A stretch of 16,684 bases of DNA from Christensenella sp. UBA1431 (lineage in GTDB: Bacteria; Bacillota; Clostridia; Christensenellales; UBA1431), in assembly GCA_002329665.1 (NCBI GenBank), contig DCTV01000025.1:8576-25259 (forward strand), read 5' to 3'. The notes under the pieces are model-generated. The model ran no database searches. It was not told the origin of the DNA and saw nothing but the letters and a program-made list of their open reading frames with translations. Shown here one piece after another: positions 7,679-15,171 of this stretch. How positions within the stretch are numbered: the stretch's first letter is position 1; each line of letters begins with the position of its first letter. Position numbers and translations under genes: made by a program.

Positions 7679-8869
7679 ATGCAGTCATACAACATCGATG
7701 AGGGCCTGTACTGGGTAGGCGCGCAGGACCCCGACCTGAGGGTGTTCGACGTCATCATGTCCACGCAGTACGGGACTTCGTACAATTCGTATTTCGTGCG
7801 CGGGCGGGGCGCCTGCGCCGTCGTGGAGGGGGTCAAGGCCGGGTTTTTCGGGGAATGGAAGGAACGGCTCGCCGACGCGGGGGCCGATCCAAGCAGGATC
7901 GATTACCTCGTGCTGAACCACACCGAACCGGACCACACCGGCGCGGTCCGCGAGCTGCTTGAACTCTCCCCCGAAACGTGCATCGTATGCAGCAGGGCGG
8001 CGTCGCTCCTCATCAGGGAGATCATGAACGAGCCGCTCAATCTCAGGGTCGTCGGCGACGGCGACAGCATCGATTTGGGAGGGGTCACGCTGCGGTTCGT
8101 TTCCGCCCCGTTCCTGCACTGGCCGGACTCCATGTTCACCTACATCCCCGAGCGCCGGGCGCTGATCTCGGGGGACGTGTTCGGGTTCCACCACCACTGG
8201 CCCGGCGTCTTCGAGGACGCGATGCCGGTCTCGGAACTGCTTGAAACGCAGAAATACTATTTCGACGTCATCATGAGCCCGTTCAAGAAGCACGTGCTCG
8301 AAGCGTGCGAAAAAGTGCGCGGCCTGGACATTTCTGTGATCTGCCCGTCGCACGGCCCCGTGCTCAACAAAGACCCCTTGGGAGCGGTGGCGCGGTATGA
8401 AAAATGGGCCGCGCCCGGCGCGCACAGGGGGAAAAGCGCGTTCGTGGGGTACGTTTCGTGTTACGGGTTCACGGCCAAGCTTGCCCGGGCGATCGCCGCC
8501 GAGCTCGAGAGCGAGGGCGTCGACGTGCGCGTGCAGGACGTTTCGCTGATACCGGCTTTAGAGGCGGCGGCGATGGCCATGGCGGCGGACGCGGTGATCA
8601 TCGGCTCGCCGACCCTTAACCGGGACGCGCTCGAACCGGTGTGGCAGGGGATGGGCGCCCTTTCGGCGATCGTCTGCCGTTCCAAGGTCGGCGCCTCGTT
8701 CGGGAGTTACGGCTGGAGCGGGGAGGCGGCGAAACACATCCTCGGGCGGATGGAACAGCTCGGGATGAAGACCGCGGGCGCCTGCCGGGCCAAGATGAAC
8801 CCGAACGAGGAGGAACTCGGCGCCGCGCGCGCTCTCGCAAAGGACGTTGCCGCGGCTTTGAACGCGTAG
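7679..8869 (+). CDS. FprA-type flavodiiron protein (O2/NO reductase)
   Basis: A 396-aa A-type flavoprotein: an N-terminal metallo-beta-lactamase domain with a diiron site fused to a C-terminal flavodoxin domain. All expected iron ligands are visible: H81, E83, D85 in HTEPDH, then H147 in PFLHWPD, D166 in SGDVFG and H225 in CPSHGP. The FMN domain starts near residue 253; its phosphate-binding loop is VSCYGFTAKLA, the middle is IGSPTLNRDALEPVW, and GSYGWSGEAAK follows. Such enzymes reduce O2 to water or NO to N2O in anaerobes, using rubredoxin as donor, and which gas is preferred cannot be read from sequence. The gene has GAGGAGG before the ATG and follows rubredoxin by nine bases. Confidence 0.95.
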   Translation: MQSYNIDEGLYWVGAQDPDLRVFDVIMSTQYGTSYNSYFVRGRGACAVVEGVKAGFFGEWKERLADAGADPSRIDYLVLNHTEPDHTGAVRELLELSPETCIVCSRAASLLIREIMNEPLNLRVVGDGDSIDLGGVTLRFVSAPFLHWPDSMFTYIPERRALISGDVFGFHHHWPGVFEDAMPVSELLETQKYYFDVIMSPFKKHVLEACEKVRGLDISVICPSHGPVLNKDPLGAVARYEKWAAPGAHRGKSAFVGYVSCYGFTAKLARAIAAELESEGVDVRVQDVSLIPALEAAAMAMAADAVIIGSPTLNRDALEPVWQGMGALSAIVCRSKVGASFGSYGWSGEAAKHILGRMEQLGMKTAGACRAKMNPNEEELGAARALAKDVAAALNA

Positions 8870-8882
8870 GAGGGCTTATTAA

Positions 8883-8917
8883 CAGGGGCCCGGCCGACTG
8901 ATTCGGCCGGGCCCCTG
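8883..8917 (+). terminator. strong hairpin after the flavodiiron gene
   Basis: A perfect 15-bp inverted repeat (8883-8897 with 8903-8917) around a 5-base loop, 13 bases after the stop codon. It is extremely GC-rich but is followed by GCCTGTGTTCC in place of a U-run. It is the likely 3' end of the operon, by termination or as a stability hairpin. Confidence 0.6.
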
Positions 8918-8988
8918 CCTGTGTTCCGGCGGCGGTTATATATACAGCCCCCAAAAAAAGGATTTTTTGTAAAACAAGGAAAAAAGCT

Positions 8989-9017
8989 TTGCGTTTCCGT
9001 TACGCTTTGGTTATAAT
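8989..9017 (+). promoter_or_regulatory. promoter of the NlpC/P60 hydrolase gene
   Basis: TTGCGT (8989-8994), a 17-base spacer and a perfect TATAAT (9012-9017). The predicted start near 9024 leaves about 48 bases of AT-rich leader before the ATG at 9072. Confidence 0.78.
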
Positions 9018-9071
9018 ACCATTGTAATACTTTCTTAATATTTCCTGAGCAAATGGCAAAGAAAGGAAAAC

Positions 9072-10319
9072 ATGATTGGTATAAATGAAGGCCCCGGGCG
9101 AAAAAAAGGCGTTTGCGGACTCCAAACGGGCAGAGGCGTGAAGCGGAAGCTGGCCGCCGTGCTGGCGGCGGCCCTGCTGCTCCCGGCGGGGACCGTCCTT
9201 GCCGAGGGCACCGACGACCTTGAAGACTCGCTGGTGTTGCCCGGCGTCGACAGCCAGGAGATCCAGGAAAAAATCGACGACGTTTCGGTACTCAAAGGCG
9301 TGAAGGTCAACGGGAACACGGCTGCGGACCCCGACGCCGAAGGGAGCGATGCAAACGACACCGCGGCGCTCGAAGTGCTGCCGGGGGTGACGGTGGACGT
9401 GCCCGTAAAGAGCCTGGAACAGGCGCAGCTCATGCGGTCCATATTCACGGGTCCCCGCCTCGAAATCGGGGCGACGAATCCGCAGGTGGCCAGCCTCCAG
9501 TCGCGGCTCATGGAACTCGAATACTTCGAGAACGACGAAGTGACCAACTTCTACGGGCCGGTCACGGAGTTTTCGGTCGAGCTGTTCCAGAGGTGCCACG
9601 ACCTGCAGGTCGACGGCATCGCGGGGGAGGAGACGCTCAAGCTCCTCTACTCGGACGAGGCCAAGATGTACACGATCTATCCGGGGAACATCGGCTTGGA
9701 CGTAAAGAACATGCAGCTAAGGCTCAAGGAACTCGGTTACTTCAAAGGCACGGCCACCGGGAGATACGGCGACGAGACGGAAAAGGCCGTGCGCTCGTTC
9801 CAGAAGGTCAACGGCCTGTTCGTGGACGCGAAGATGGGCACGCAGTCGCGGGACGTGCTGTTCTCGCCCAACGCGAAGGCCGCGCCGAAGCCCAAGCCCG
9901 CGACGCCGTCGAACGGGTCCTCCGGATACAGCGGCGGATCGGGCGCGGAAGGCCTGGTATCGGTCGCCCTCGGGCAGCTTGGGGACCGGTACGTCTGGGG
10001 CGCCACGGGGCCCAGATCGTTCGACTGCTCCGGCCTGGTCTACTACTCGCTCAACCACTCGGGGGTGCGGGTGAGCCGGTTCAACGCGGCCGGGTTCAGC
10101 CAGGTATCGTCCTGGCAGCGGGTCGGCAGCGTCGGGGCGCTGAGAAGGGGCGATCTGATCTTCTTCAAGTCGGACAGGAGTTCGCGCGTGAGCCACACGG
10201 GCATCTACCTTGGCGGAGGCCAGTTCGTCCACGCTTCATCCAGCAGGGGCAGGGTCGTGATCGGAGCGTTCGGGCCGTACTGGAGGCGCAACTTCGTGTG
10301 CGGCAGGCGCGTGTTCTAA
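9072..10319 (+). CDS. secreted NlpC/P60 endopeptidase with two peptidoglycan-binding domains
   Basis: A 415-aa cell-wall hydrolase. A short N-terminal extension precedes a signal peptide (VKRKLAAVLAAALLLPAG, cut near VLA-EG). An acidic linker follows (about 45-130). Two PG_binding_1 domains come next, VASLQSRLMELEYF with VDGIAGEETLKLL, and VKNMQLRLKELGYF with KAVRSFQKVNGL. A Pro/Ser/Gly linker then leads to the catalytic NlpC/P60 domain with Cys319 in FDCSG, His375 in SHTGIY and His387 in FVHASS. The domain normally cuts D-glutamyl-diamino acid bonds in stem peptides. ATG 9072 has AAAGGAAA upstream; an in-frame GTG at 9138 would start exactly at the signal peptide but has a weaker site (CAGAGG). 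Promoter and terminator flank it, so it is monocistronic. Confidence 0.93.
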   Translation: MIGINEGPGRKKGVCGLQTGRGVKRKLAAVLAAALLLPAGTVLAEGTDDLEDSLVLPGVDSQEIQEKIDDVSVLKGVKVNGNTAADPDAEGSDANDTAALEVLPGVTVDVPVKSLEQAQLMRSIFTGPRLEIGATNPQVASLQSRLMELEYFENDEVTNFYGPVTEFSVELFQRCHDLQVDGIAGEETLKLLYSDEAKMYTIYPGNIGLDVKNMQLRLKELGYFKGTATGRYGDETEKAVRSFQKVNGLFVDAKMGTQSRDVLFSPNAKAAPKPKPATPSNGSSGYSGGSGAEGLVSVALGQLGDRYVWGATGPRSFDCSGLVYYSLNHSGVRVSRFNAAGFSQVSSWQRVGSVGALRRGDLIFFKSDRSSRVSHTGIYLGGGQFVHASSSRGRVVIGAFGPYWRRNFVCGRRVF

Positions 10320-10343
10320 TAGCAAAGCGGGATTGCATCCGGC

Positions 10344-10376
10344 GCCGGCGCAAACAGTAAGTTTGCGCCGGCTTTT
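10344..10376 (+). terminator. intrinsic terminator after the NlpC/P60 gene
   Basis: A perfect 12-bp stem, 10344-10355 with 10361-10372, around a 5-base loop (AGTAA), followed by TTTT. It lies 24 bases after the stop codon. The next 160 bases to 10534 hold nothing I can assign. Confidence 0.88.
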
Positions 10377-10534
10377 GCGTATCGGCGATTTCGTCCCGTT
10401 GCTTGTTTGCTCTGCGGCGTGGTCGGATCGGGATTATTTCTTAATCACAAAACAGACAGCCGCCAACACTTCCGCCGGCTTCCGGCATCTTTCGATGTGC
10501 GGATTTAAGGAGCATCTCCGGGTCCTGTTTCGCC

Positions 10535-11125
10535 TCAATCCGCCAGCAGCGCCGATGTTCCTGCCTTTGTATCCCTGAATCCTGTATAGGGCAACAAACC
10601 CTCATCCGTCGACAACCGGGCTATACGCCAAAACCCGTCTTCGCGCGTAACAGCCAGCTTCGCGTTGTAGTCCCCCGCCGGGCCCGCCGACGAAGCGGTA
10701 GAAATCCGGAGCTCAAAAAGATAGCTGTTATCGTTTTGTTTTTGGGCCTTCAAAACCTCATAGCCGTTTATCCAGGGACTCGAGACGCCGGTTACCCAGT
10801 TGGGAGCGCTGATTTCCAGATCCTTCACGTATTGCGCTTTCAGGGCACGGGTCATTACCGAATACTGCATGGCCGCGTTTCTTTGCATCAAACCGTTTGC
10901 CCACACATTTACGGCCCGTTCGGGTTCGCATACTCCGACCTTGTTCACGGCTTCTATCAGCAACCGGCTCCTTACCTCATATTCCGATGCCTGCGAAAAC
11001 GTCCCGGATACGTCGGTTTCACTGCCGACCAGTATTCCGGACCTTAAACACGCCAACACGGACAAGACCGCGCAAAACGCAATAACGGCCGCTCGTTTTG
11101 CATTGAAAATCTTAATGACCCGCAT
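10535..11125 (-). CDS. unrecognised exported or membrane-anchored protein, 196 aa
   Basis: I cannot name this family with confidence. The N-terminus MRVIKIFNAKRAAVIAFCAVLSVLACL is a basic patch and hydrophobic segment, so a signal anchor or signal peptide. The middle (about 60-180) reads like a small alpha+beta domain: RAVNVWANGLMQRNAAMQY, SAPNWVTGVSSPWINGYEV, then alternating beta strands ending in DGFWRIARLST. This layout is reminiscent of NTF2/lumazine-binding-like extracellular domains, a weak inference. The start has GGGGGG eight bases upstream. The gene is visibly less GC-rich than its neighbours and stands alone on its strand. A partial -10 (TATAGA) lies upstream but I found no convincing promoter pair. 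Confidence 0.78.
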   Translation of the reverse strand: MRVIKIFNAKRAAVIAFCAVLSVLACLRSGILVGSETDVSGTFSQASEYEVRSRLLIEAVNKVGVCEPERAVNVWANGLMQRNAAMQYSVMTRALKAQYVKDLEISAPNWVTGVSSPWINGYEVLKAQKQNDNSYLFELRISTASSAGPAGDYNAKLAVTREDGFWRIARLSTDEGLLPYTGFRDTKAGTSALLAD

Positions 11126-11413
11126 GGCAATCCCCCCAAAAGACCGTCTCTCTATAGTCTATGGCCTTCAGGGTTTATAAAGTATGGCGGCCGTAAAAAG
11201 CCGCCTCCCGCCGGACCCGGCCGCTAAAATTTGCCCGCGCGGGGCGCGTTCCGGATGTAGGGGATTGCGGTTTCCGAATCTTCCGGGGACTTAACGGCTT
11301 GATGTGATGCCCGGCCCTGCCCCTCCCGCGCAAATACAATGGGCATAAAGCAGACACCGGTACGGGAGGGCTCATACGGGAGAGGGGTGGAAGCGCCCCG
11401 GCGAGAGGAAGTC

Positions 11414-11927
11414 TTATATTTCTTCTTTCAGGAGCGCGTAGATGCAGGAATCCAGCATCCGCCCGTTTTTATATACGCTCATTTTAATTACGCCTTCCAG
11501 GGTGAAGCCCGCGCGCTCGAGGACCCTGCGCGAGGCCGTGTTGCAGGCGAACGGCTCCGCGAAGATGCGCACGATGTCGTACGCCGCGAAGGCGTGGCGG
11601 CAGATGCGCCGCACCGCCTCCGTCATGATGCCCCTGTTCCAGTAGGGCTCGGCGAGCCAGTAGCCGAGTTCGGCGCTTTTGCGATACACGTCGTCCTTGA
11701 GCGTTACGGCGATGCTCCCTACGGCCTCCCCGTCCACCGATACGGCCCCTGAAGCAGTTTCGCTCCCCGCCGGCCCGGAGGCAGGCGCCGATGAAGGCGC
11801 GGGCGTGTGCTTCGGTATAGGGGTGCGGGAACGCGTCCCTGAGGTTGTCCGCGATCTTTTTGTTGTTGGCGTAGCGCGCGACGCTCCCGGCGTCGCTAAG
11901 GCGCCACGGCCGCAGTTCGAATTCCAT
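11414..11927 (-). pseudogene. GNAT acetyltransferase (RimJ/RimL-like), frameshifted
   Basis: N-terminal half from ATG 11927 reads MEFELRPWRLSDAGSVARY, then FPHPYTEAHARAFI, to GGERNCFR. The remainder continues in another frame as AVSVDGEAVGSIAVTL, YRKSAELGYWLAEPYWNRG, RIFAEPFACNTASRRVLERAGF and ends LLKEEI. Removing one G from the four-G run at 11746-11749 rejoins the halves into a 170-aa protein of normal GNAT length, with the acetyl-CoA-binding region (ELGYWL...RGIMTEAV) intact. The family acetylates N-terminal or small-molecule amines. It starts 14 bp after the OYE-like gene's stop with a weak AAGGG site. It is either a real pseudogene or a one-base sequencing or assembly error in a homopolymer. 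Confidence 0.88.
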
Positions 11928-11941
11928 GCTGGCGCCCTTTT

Positions 11942-13024
11942 CTAGGACCGTCCGGCCATTTTTTGTTTGCAGTAGAAATGCCCGTGCGGCTTGGAACAGC
12001 GCCCGCAGCAGATGCACTCCGACGTTGCCGTATCGCCCGAACGCCAGCGGTTGGGGAGGTCCGGGTCCGCGATCAGCGGGCGGCAGAGGGCGACGGCGGC
12101 GACGGCGCTGTTTTCGATGACGTCCCGCACGACGCCGTAGGAACGGTAGCCGCCGACCGAGATGACGGGGAACGGCGCCTCGTTTGCAAGGGCTTTCGCG
12201 GCGGGGGCGAAATAGGCTTCCTTTTCGGGGCTGTCGATGCCGGGGCGGATGGGGGACGTTTCCTTTTCGGCGGTCAGGCCGCCGCTCACCTCGATAGCGT
12301 CTATGCCCAGTTCACCCAGCCGGCGTGACAGGCGCAGGAAGTCGTCTTCCGTCTGGCCGTCGGGCAGGAAGTCGCTGCAGCTGAGCTTGACGATCACGGG
12401 GAAGTTCGGGCCCACCGCCGCGCGCACCCGGCCGTAGACCTCAAAGAGCATGCGCGCGCGGTGCTCGAACGAGCCGCCGTACCCGTCTTCGCGCCTGTTG
12501 AAGTGGGGCGAGAGGAACTGGTTGAGCAAAAAGCCGTGCGCCCCGTGCAGCTGTATCATGTCGAAACCGGCTTCTTTTGCGCGAAGGGCCGTGTCCGTGA
12601 AGGCGGCCGCGACGCGCCTGATGCCTTCCGCGGTGAGCGCGCGCGAATTCGCCGTCCCCGGCAAAGGAGACGGGCCCCATACGAAGCCGTCCGCGTCCGG
12701 CTCGGCCCTGAGCCCGCAGTGCGCGGCCTGCAGCGCGACGGCGGCGCCGTGACGGTGTACGGCGTCGGTGAGGCGGCGCGCTTCCCCTACGAATTCCGGA
12801 TGATGCGCTTCGATCATGGTCGGGCCGACGCCGGCGTAAGGTCCGACGGCGGCCATGCCGGTGATGATAAGGCCCGCGCCGCCCCTGGCGAGGGTCTCGT
12901 ACACGTCGACGACGGCGGGGGTGATGCGGCCGTTTTCGGCCAGGCGCTCGAGCGTGGCGCTGCGCACGATACGGTTTTTGACGGTCACGGGTCCGATGGC
13001 AAAGGGTTCGAAGATCGTTTTCAT
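11942..13024 (-). CDS. Old Yellow Enzyme-like NADH:flavin oxidoreductase
   Basis: A 360-aa single-domain FMN TIM-barrel enzyme. Visible family features: the start IFEPFAIGPVTVKNRIVRSAT; the catalytic region IQLHGAHGFLLNQFLSPHFNRR followed by DGYGGS; VIVKLS; IEVSGG; and the phosphate-binding VISVGGYRS, then ALCRPLIADPDL. These reduce activated C=C bonds with NAD(P)H. The C-terminus has a cysteine cluster CICCGRC followed eight residues later by another Cys, reminiscent of the iron-sulfur motif of 2,4-dienoyl-CoA reductases, but the second FAD/NAD domain of that family is absent. The substrate is unknown. The site AAGGCGG precedes the ATG. It lies between a DUF89 gene (104 bp upstream, no promoter seen between) and the GNAT gene. 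Confidence 0.92.
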   Translation of the reverse strand: MKTIFEPFAIGPVTVKNRIVRSATLERLAENGRITPAVVDVYETLARGGAGLIITGMAAVGPYAGVGPTMIEAHHPEFVGEARRLTDAVHRHGAAVALQAAHCGLRAEPDADGFVWGPSPLPGTANSRALTAEGIRRVAAAFTDTALRAKEAGFDMIQLHGAHGFLLNQFLSPHFNRREDGYGGSFEHRARMLFEVYGRVRAAVGPNFPVIVKLSCSDFLPDGQTEDDFLRLSRRLGELGIDAIEVSGGLTAEKETSPIRPGIDSPEKEAYFAPAAKALANEAPFPVISVGGYRSYGVVRDVIENSAVAAVALCRPLIADPDLPNRWRSGDTATSECICCGRCSKPHGHFYCKQKMAGRS

Positions 13025-13128
13025 AGACTCATACCGCCTTTCTGCAGTCGTTGTGTAAATCCGTCAGCGGGTGAAAGAGCTCGCCGCGTCCGCCTTTTCG
13101 GCGTTCGTTTGTTTCATCGGGGCTTATC

Positions 13129-13998
13129 CTACAGGTAGTTTGCCATGCAGACGAAGCTTTGCAGGGGCAGATTCAGCACGCGGGCCACGTTGCTGCATTT
13201 GTTGACCAGCAAAAAGAAGATGGCCTTTCCCTTCGCGGAGTGCAGCGACTCGAAGTTGCCCATCCCCTTGGAGATGATAATGTCCGCGTTTTCGTAATGC
13301 TCCCGGAAAGCCGGGGAGCAGTGGTCGAGTTCCGTGCCGGGCACGACGTCCCCGTTGTCGATGACCTTAACGAGGTCCGTCAGCCCGACTTCCACCGCGT
13401 CCTCCATCGTCGCGTCGTTGAGGGTGGGCCCTTTGCGGACCGCCACGGTAATCTGTTCCGGCTTTAGGATGCCCTCTTCGATGAACAGGGCGATGAGCAG
13501 CTTGTCGGTTACGATCTCGCCCGCGTTGTCGGTCAGGTAGAGCACGTGTTTTGCCTCTTTCATCGCGCGGAGCATCTCGTCCACGTGGTCTATCGCCAGT
13601 TCGCTGTTGATGGCGTTTTTCACCACGGCGTCCATGTCCATCCCGTGGTTGGGAGTGTAGTCGATGATGTTGCCGCAGATCGCGAGGCGCACCGCGGCGT
13701 GTAACGGCTTGGGGTGCGCTTTGACCTCGGCGTAGAAATCGTCGTATTTTGCGAGCATGTTCCGGTTGTCCGCCGATTTCTGTTCGGCGTAATGGTCCGC
13801 GCCGCCGCTGAGCCGGGGAGTGTTTTCGCACAGGTAGCGCCACATCGCGGCCGGGGTCTTCTCGAAATCGAATCCGCAAAGATGCCGGAGCATGGCCTGC
13901 ATTTCGCGAATCCTGTCTTTTTCTTCCGGAACGAACCGGTCCATGACCAGGTTCAGGGCGTTGACGATGCAGGCCACACATTCAGTTGAGCATTTCAT
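13129..13998 (-). CDS. DUF89 (damage-control phosphatase-like) protein
   Basis: A 289-aa protein with the archaeal/bacterial AF1104-like DUF89 layout. The N-terminal cysteine motif is STECVACIVNALN. A helical region follows, then the metal-site core LYLTDNAGEIVTD at about residues 165-177 and AVRKGPTLNDATMEDA at about 195-210. DVVPGTELDHCSP and ADIIISKGMGNFES come later. DUF89 proteins are metal-dependent phosphatases acting on phosphorylated sugars or damaged metabolites; the exact substrate is not readable. AAGGAGG lies 13-14 bases before the ATG at 13998, which is rather far, and AAGG directly abuts it. It is the first gene of the probable DUF89-OYE-GNAT operon with a promoter at 14066-14038. 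Confidence 0.9.
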   Translation of the reverse strand: MKCSTECVACIVNALNLVMDRFVPEEKDRIREMQAMLRHLCGFDFEKTPAAMWRYLCENTPRLSGGADHYAEQKSADNRNMLAKYDDFYAEVKAHPKPLHAAVRLAICGNIIDYTPNHGMDMDAVVKNAINSELAIDHVDEMLRAMKEAKHVLYLTDNAGEIVTDKLLIALFIEEGILKPEQITVAVRKGPTLNDATMEDAVEVGLTDLVKVIDNGDVVPGTELDHCSPAFREHYENADIIISKGMGNFESLHSAKGKAIFFLLVNKCSNVARVLNLPLQSFVCMANYL

Positions 13999-14037
13999 CC
14001 TTCGTGTTTTTCCTCCTTAATTGCACTGCCAAGTATG

Positions 14038-14066
14038 ATTGTATATGAAGTGCATGGGGGATTCAA
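14038..14066 (-). promoter_or_regulatory. promoter of the DUF89-OYE-GNAT operon
   Basis: On the minus strand TTGAAT (14066-14061), a 17-base spacer and TACAAT (14043-14038), about 40 bases before the DUF89 start codon. No promoter was seen between the downstream genes. Confidence 0.72.
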
Positions 14067-14279
14067 CCGTTTTGGGCTTATGTAAAGAAAATCCGGCTTA
14101 TTCCGGCCGGCGGCAGGCGCGCCGGTTTATTGAATGAATCGACCGTCAAGTATTCCGGGAATTCGGCGGCCACGCGGCGGCATCCGATTTTCACCGAACG
14201 TTTACGTTCGCCGGGGCGTTTTCACAAAACGGGTAACCGGGAATCTTGACGCCGCCGGTGTATCATGTTAGGTTTTTAT

Positions 14280-14480
14280 TTAAGACAGAGTTCATTTCTT
14301 TATCCGCAGATTATGAGTGCACAGGCTGCTGACAGGCCATGTCTTTAAGGATGGGAGGCCGCCCTGCAGCGTTCGGTTCAGGGCGGCCGGCCATTCGACC
14401 AAACGTCTCGCTCAATCAAACCTTGCTACAGTCTTTGTTCAGGAAACCGGCTGATGACGCGGCGCGTGTCATTTTTTATT
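14280..14480 (+). ncRNA. candidate small RNA or attenuator leader, unknown family
   Basis: The stretch 13999-14583 has no gene. Its plus strand ends in a clear terminator (14454-14477), implying an RNA that starts upstream. A possible -35, TTGACG at 14246-14251, would give a start near 14280, but its -10 (TAGGTT) is poor. Inside are a strong hairpin, 14357-14366 with 14379-14388 (10 bp), and a 6-bp pairing AAGACA (14282-14287) with TGTCTT (14340-14345). A second GTCTT at 14431-14435 could compete for the same 5' strand, so a switch is possible. It does not match the 6S, SRP, tmRNA or RNase P cores I know. It may be a free small RNA or the leader of the gene at 14584. Confidence 0.45.
14454..14477 (+). 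terminator. intrinsic terminator in the noncoding stretch
   Basis: ATGACGCG (14454-14461) pairs with CGTGTCAT (14465-14472), 8 bp with one G-U pair and a 3-base loop, followed by TTTTT and then ATTTG. No coding region ends upstream of it on this strand within the preceding 4 kb, so it must end a noncoding transcript or act as an attenuator. Confidence 0.75.
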
Positions 14481-14583
14481 TGATCGTTTGGCGGCGTGCA
14501 GAATAACGATTTTTTTCGGAAAAAGGCGAAACGGAGTCCAAAGGCCGGCCATAACATCAATCTCGCTTGGAGGTGTTTGTTCG

Positions 14584-15003
14584 ATGGACGTTGAGCAGGG
14601 ACTGAGGGAGTATCTCGAGATAAAGGCTTCTGTCGCGTACCTGGAAAACGAACTGAACCTGTTGTGGACCAAGGGGCAGGCCGGCGCCGCCGCGTACGGG
14701 AATCCGGCTGTAGGGGACGGGATGGCGGGGCAGGAGGAAGGCGTCCACGGCGGACGTGCCCGGCTCGCCGCCAAGCTGGAAAGCAGGCGGTACATGCTCA
14801 GGAAGCTGGACGCGCTGCTCAGCGCCCTGGATGAAAGGGAACGGTTCGTGGCCAGGAAATACTATATCGAGCACATGACTTGGCGGGACGTGGTCGCGGC
14901 GTACAACAGTGAGATGCAGTCGCCGCGCGAAGTCGACGCTTTAAAAGCGGTCCGCAGACGGATGCTGGACAAAATAGAGAGGCTCCAAAAGAGTTGTTCG
15001 TAG
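14584..15003 (+). CDS. phage-type sigma-70 region-4-like regulator, 139 aa
   Basis: Starts MDVEQGLREYLEIKASVAYLE, with a coiled-coil-like N-terminal half, a Gly/Ala-rich middle (about 33-60) and a second helix pair. The C-terminal part LDERERFVARKYYIEHMTW, then RDVVAAYN and DALKAVRRRMLDKIERL, looks like a sigma region-4/ArpU-type helix-turn-helix, as in DUF1492 phage late regulators and RinA-like proteins. It probably binds DNA and activates phage structural or packaging genes; this is inference from similarity by eye. The start is fixed by TTGGAGGTG nine bases before the ATG. It lies about 105 bases after the terminator at 14454-14477; a weak TTGATC-16-AATAAC pair at 14480-14507 could be its own promoter. 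Confidence 0.7.
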   Translation: MDVEQGLREYLEIKASVAYLENELNLLWTKGQAGAAAYGNPAVGDGMAGQEEGVHGGRARLAAKLESRRYMLRKLDALLSALDERERFVARKYYIEHMTWRDVVAAYNSEMQSPREVDALKAVRRRMLDKIERLQKSCS

Positions 15004-15120
15004 ACTTTCCCCAAGGCCACGGGCGTTTTGCCCGCGTTTGCCACCGTGCGGCGGGTGTATACTATTATTCGTAGGAACGGCCGATTAAGAAACGGTCCGC
15101 CCGCGACGCAGGCGGGCAGA

Positions 15121-15147
15121 AAAAAACCGCCCCGGGTAAGGGGCGGT
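15121..15147 (-). terminator. intrinsic terminator of the first lipoprotein gene
   Basis: On the minus strand ACCGCCCC (15147-15140) pairs with GGGGCGGT (15133-15126) around a 6-base loop and runs into a T stretch at 15126-15120. It starts 25 bases after the stop codon at 15172. Confidence 0.88.
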
Positions 15148-15171
15148 CTGTAATCGGGGTAGGGGGGCGTG

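Noticed and set aside
13051..13114. A tiny minus-strand frame (MKQTNAEKADAASSFTR) between the DUF89 and OYE genes
   Set aside because: Only 17 residues with a poor ribosome binding site; it could be a leader peptide but nothing supports it.
14195..14210. Hairpin CGAACG-TTTA-CGTTCG
   Set aside because: Only six pairs, no U-run directly after and not near the end of any gene; probably chance.
14280..14480. 6S, SRP or tmRNA identity for the noncoding RNA candidate
   Set aside because: No extended complementarity of the two ends and none of the conserved cores I know; left as unknown.
15038..15065. Plus-strand promoter TTGCCA with TATACT/TACTAT
   Set aside because: Spacing is 14 or 16 and no plus-strand gene follows closely; too weak to call.
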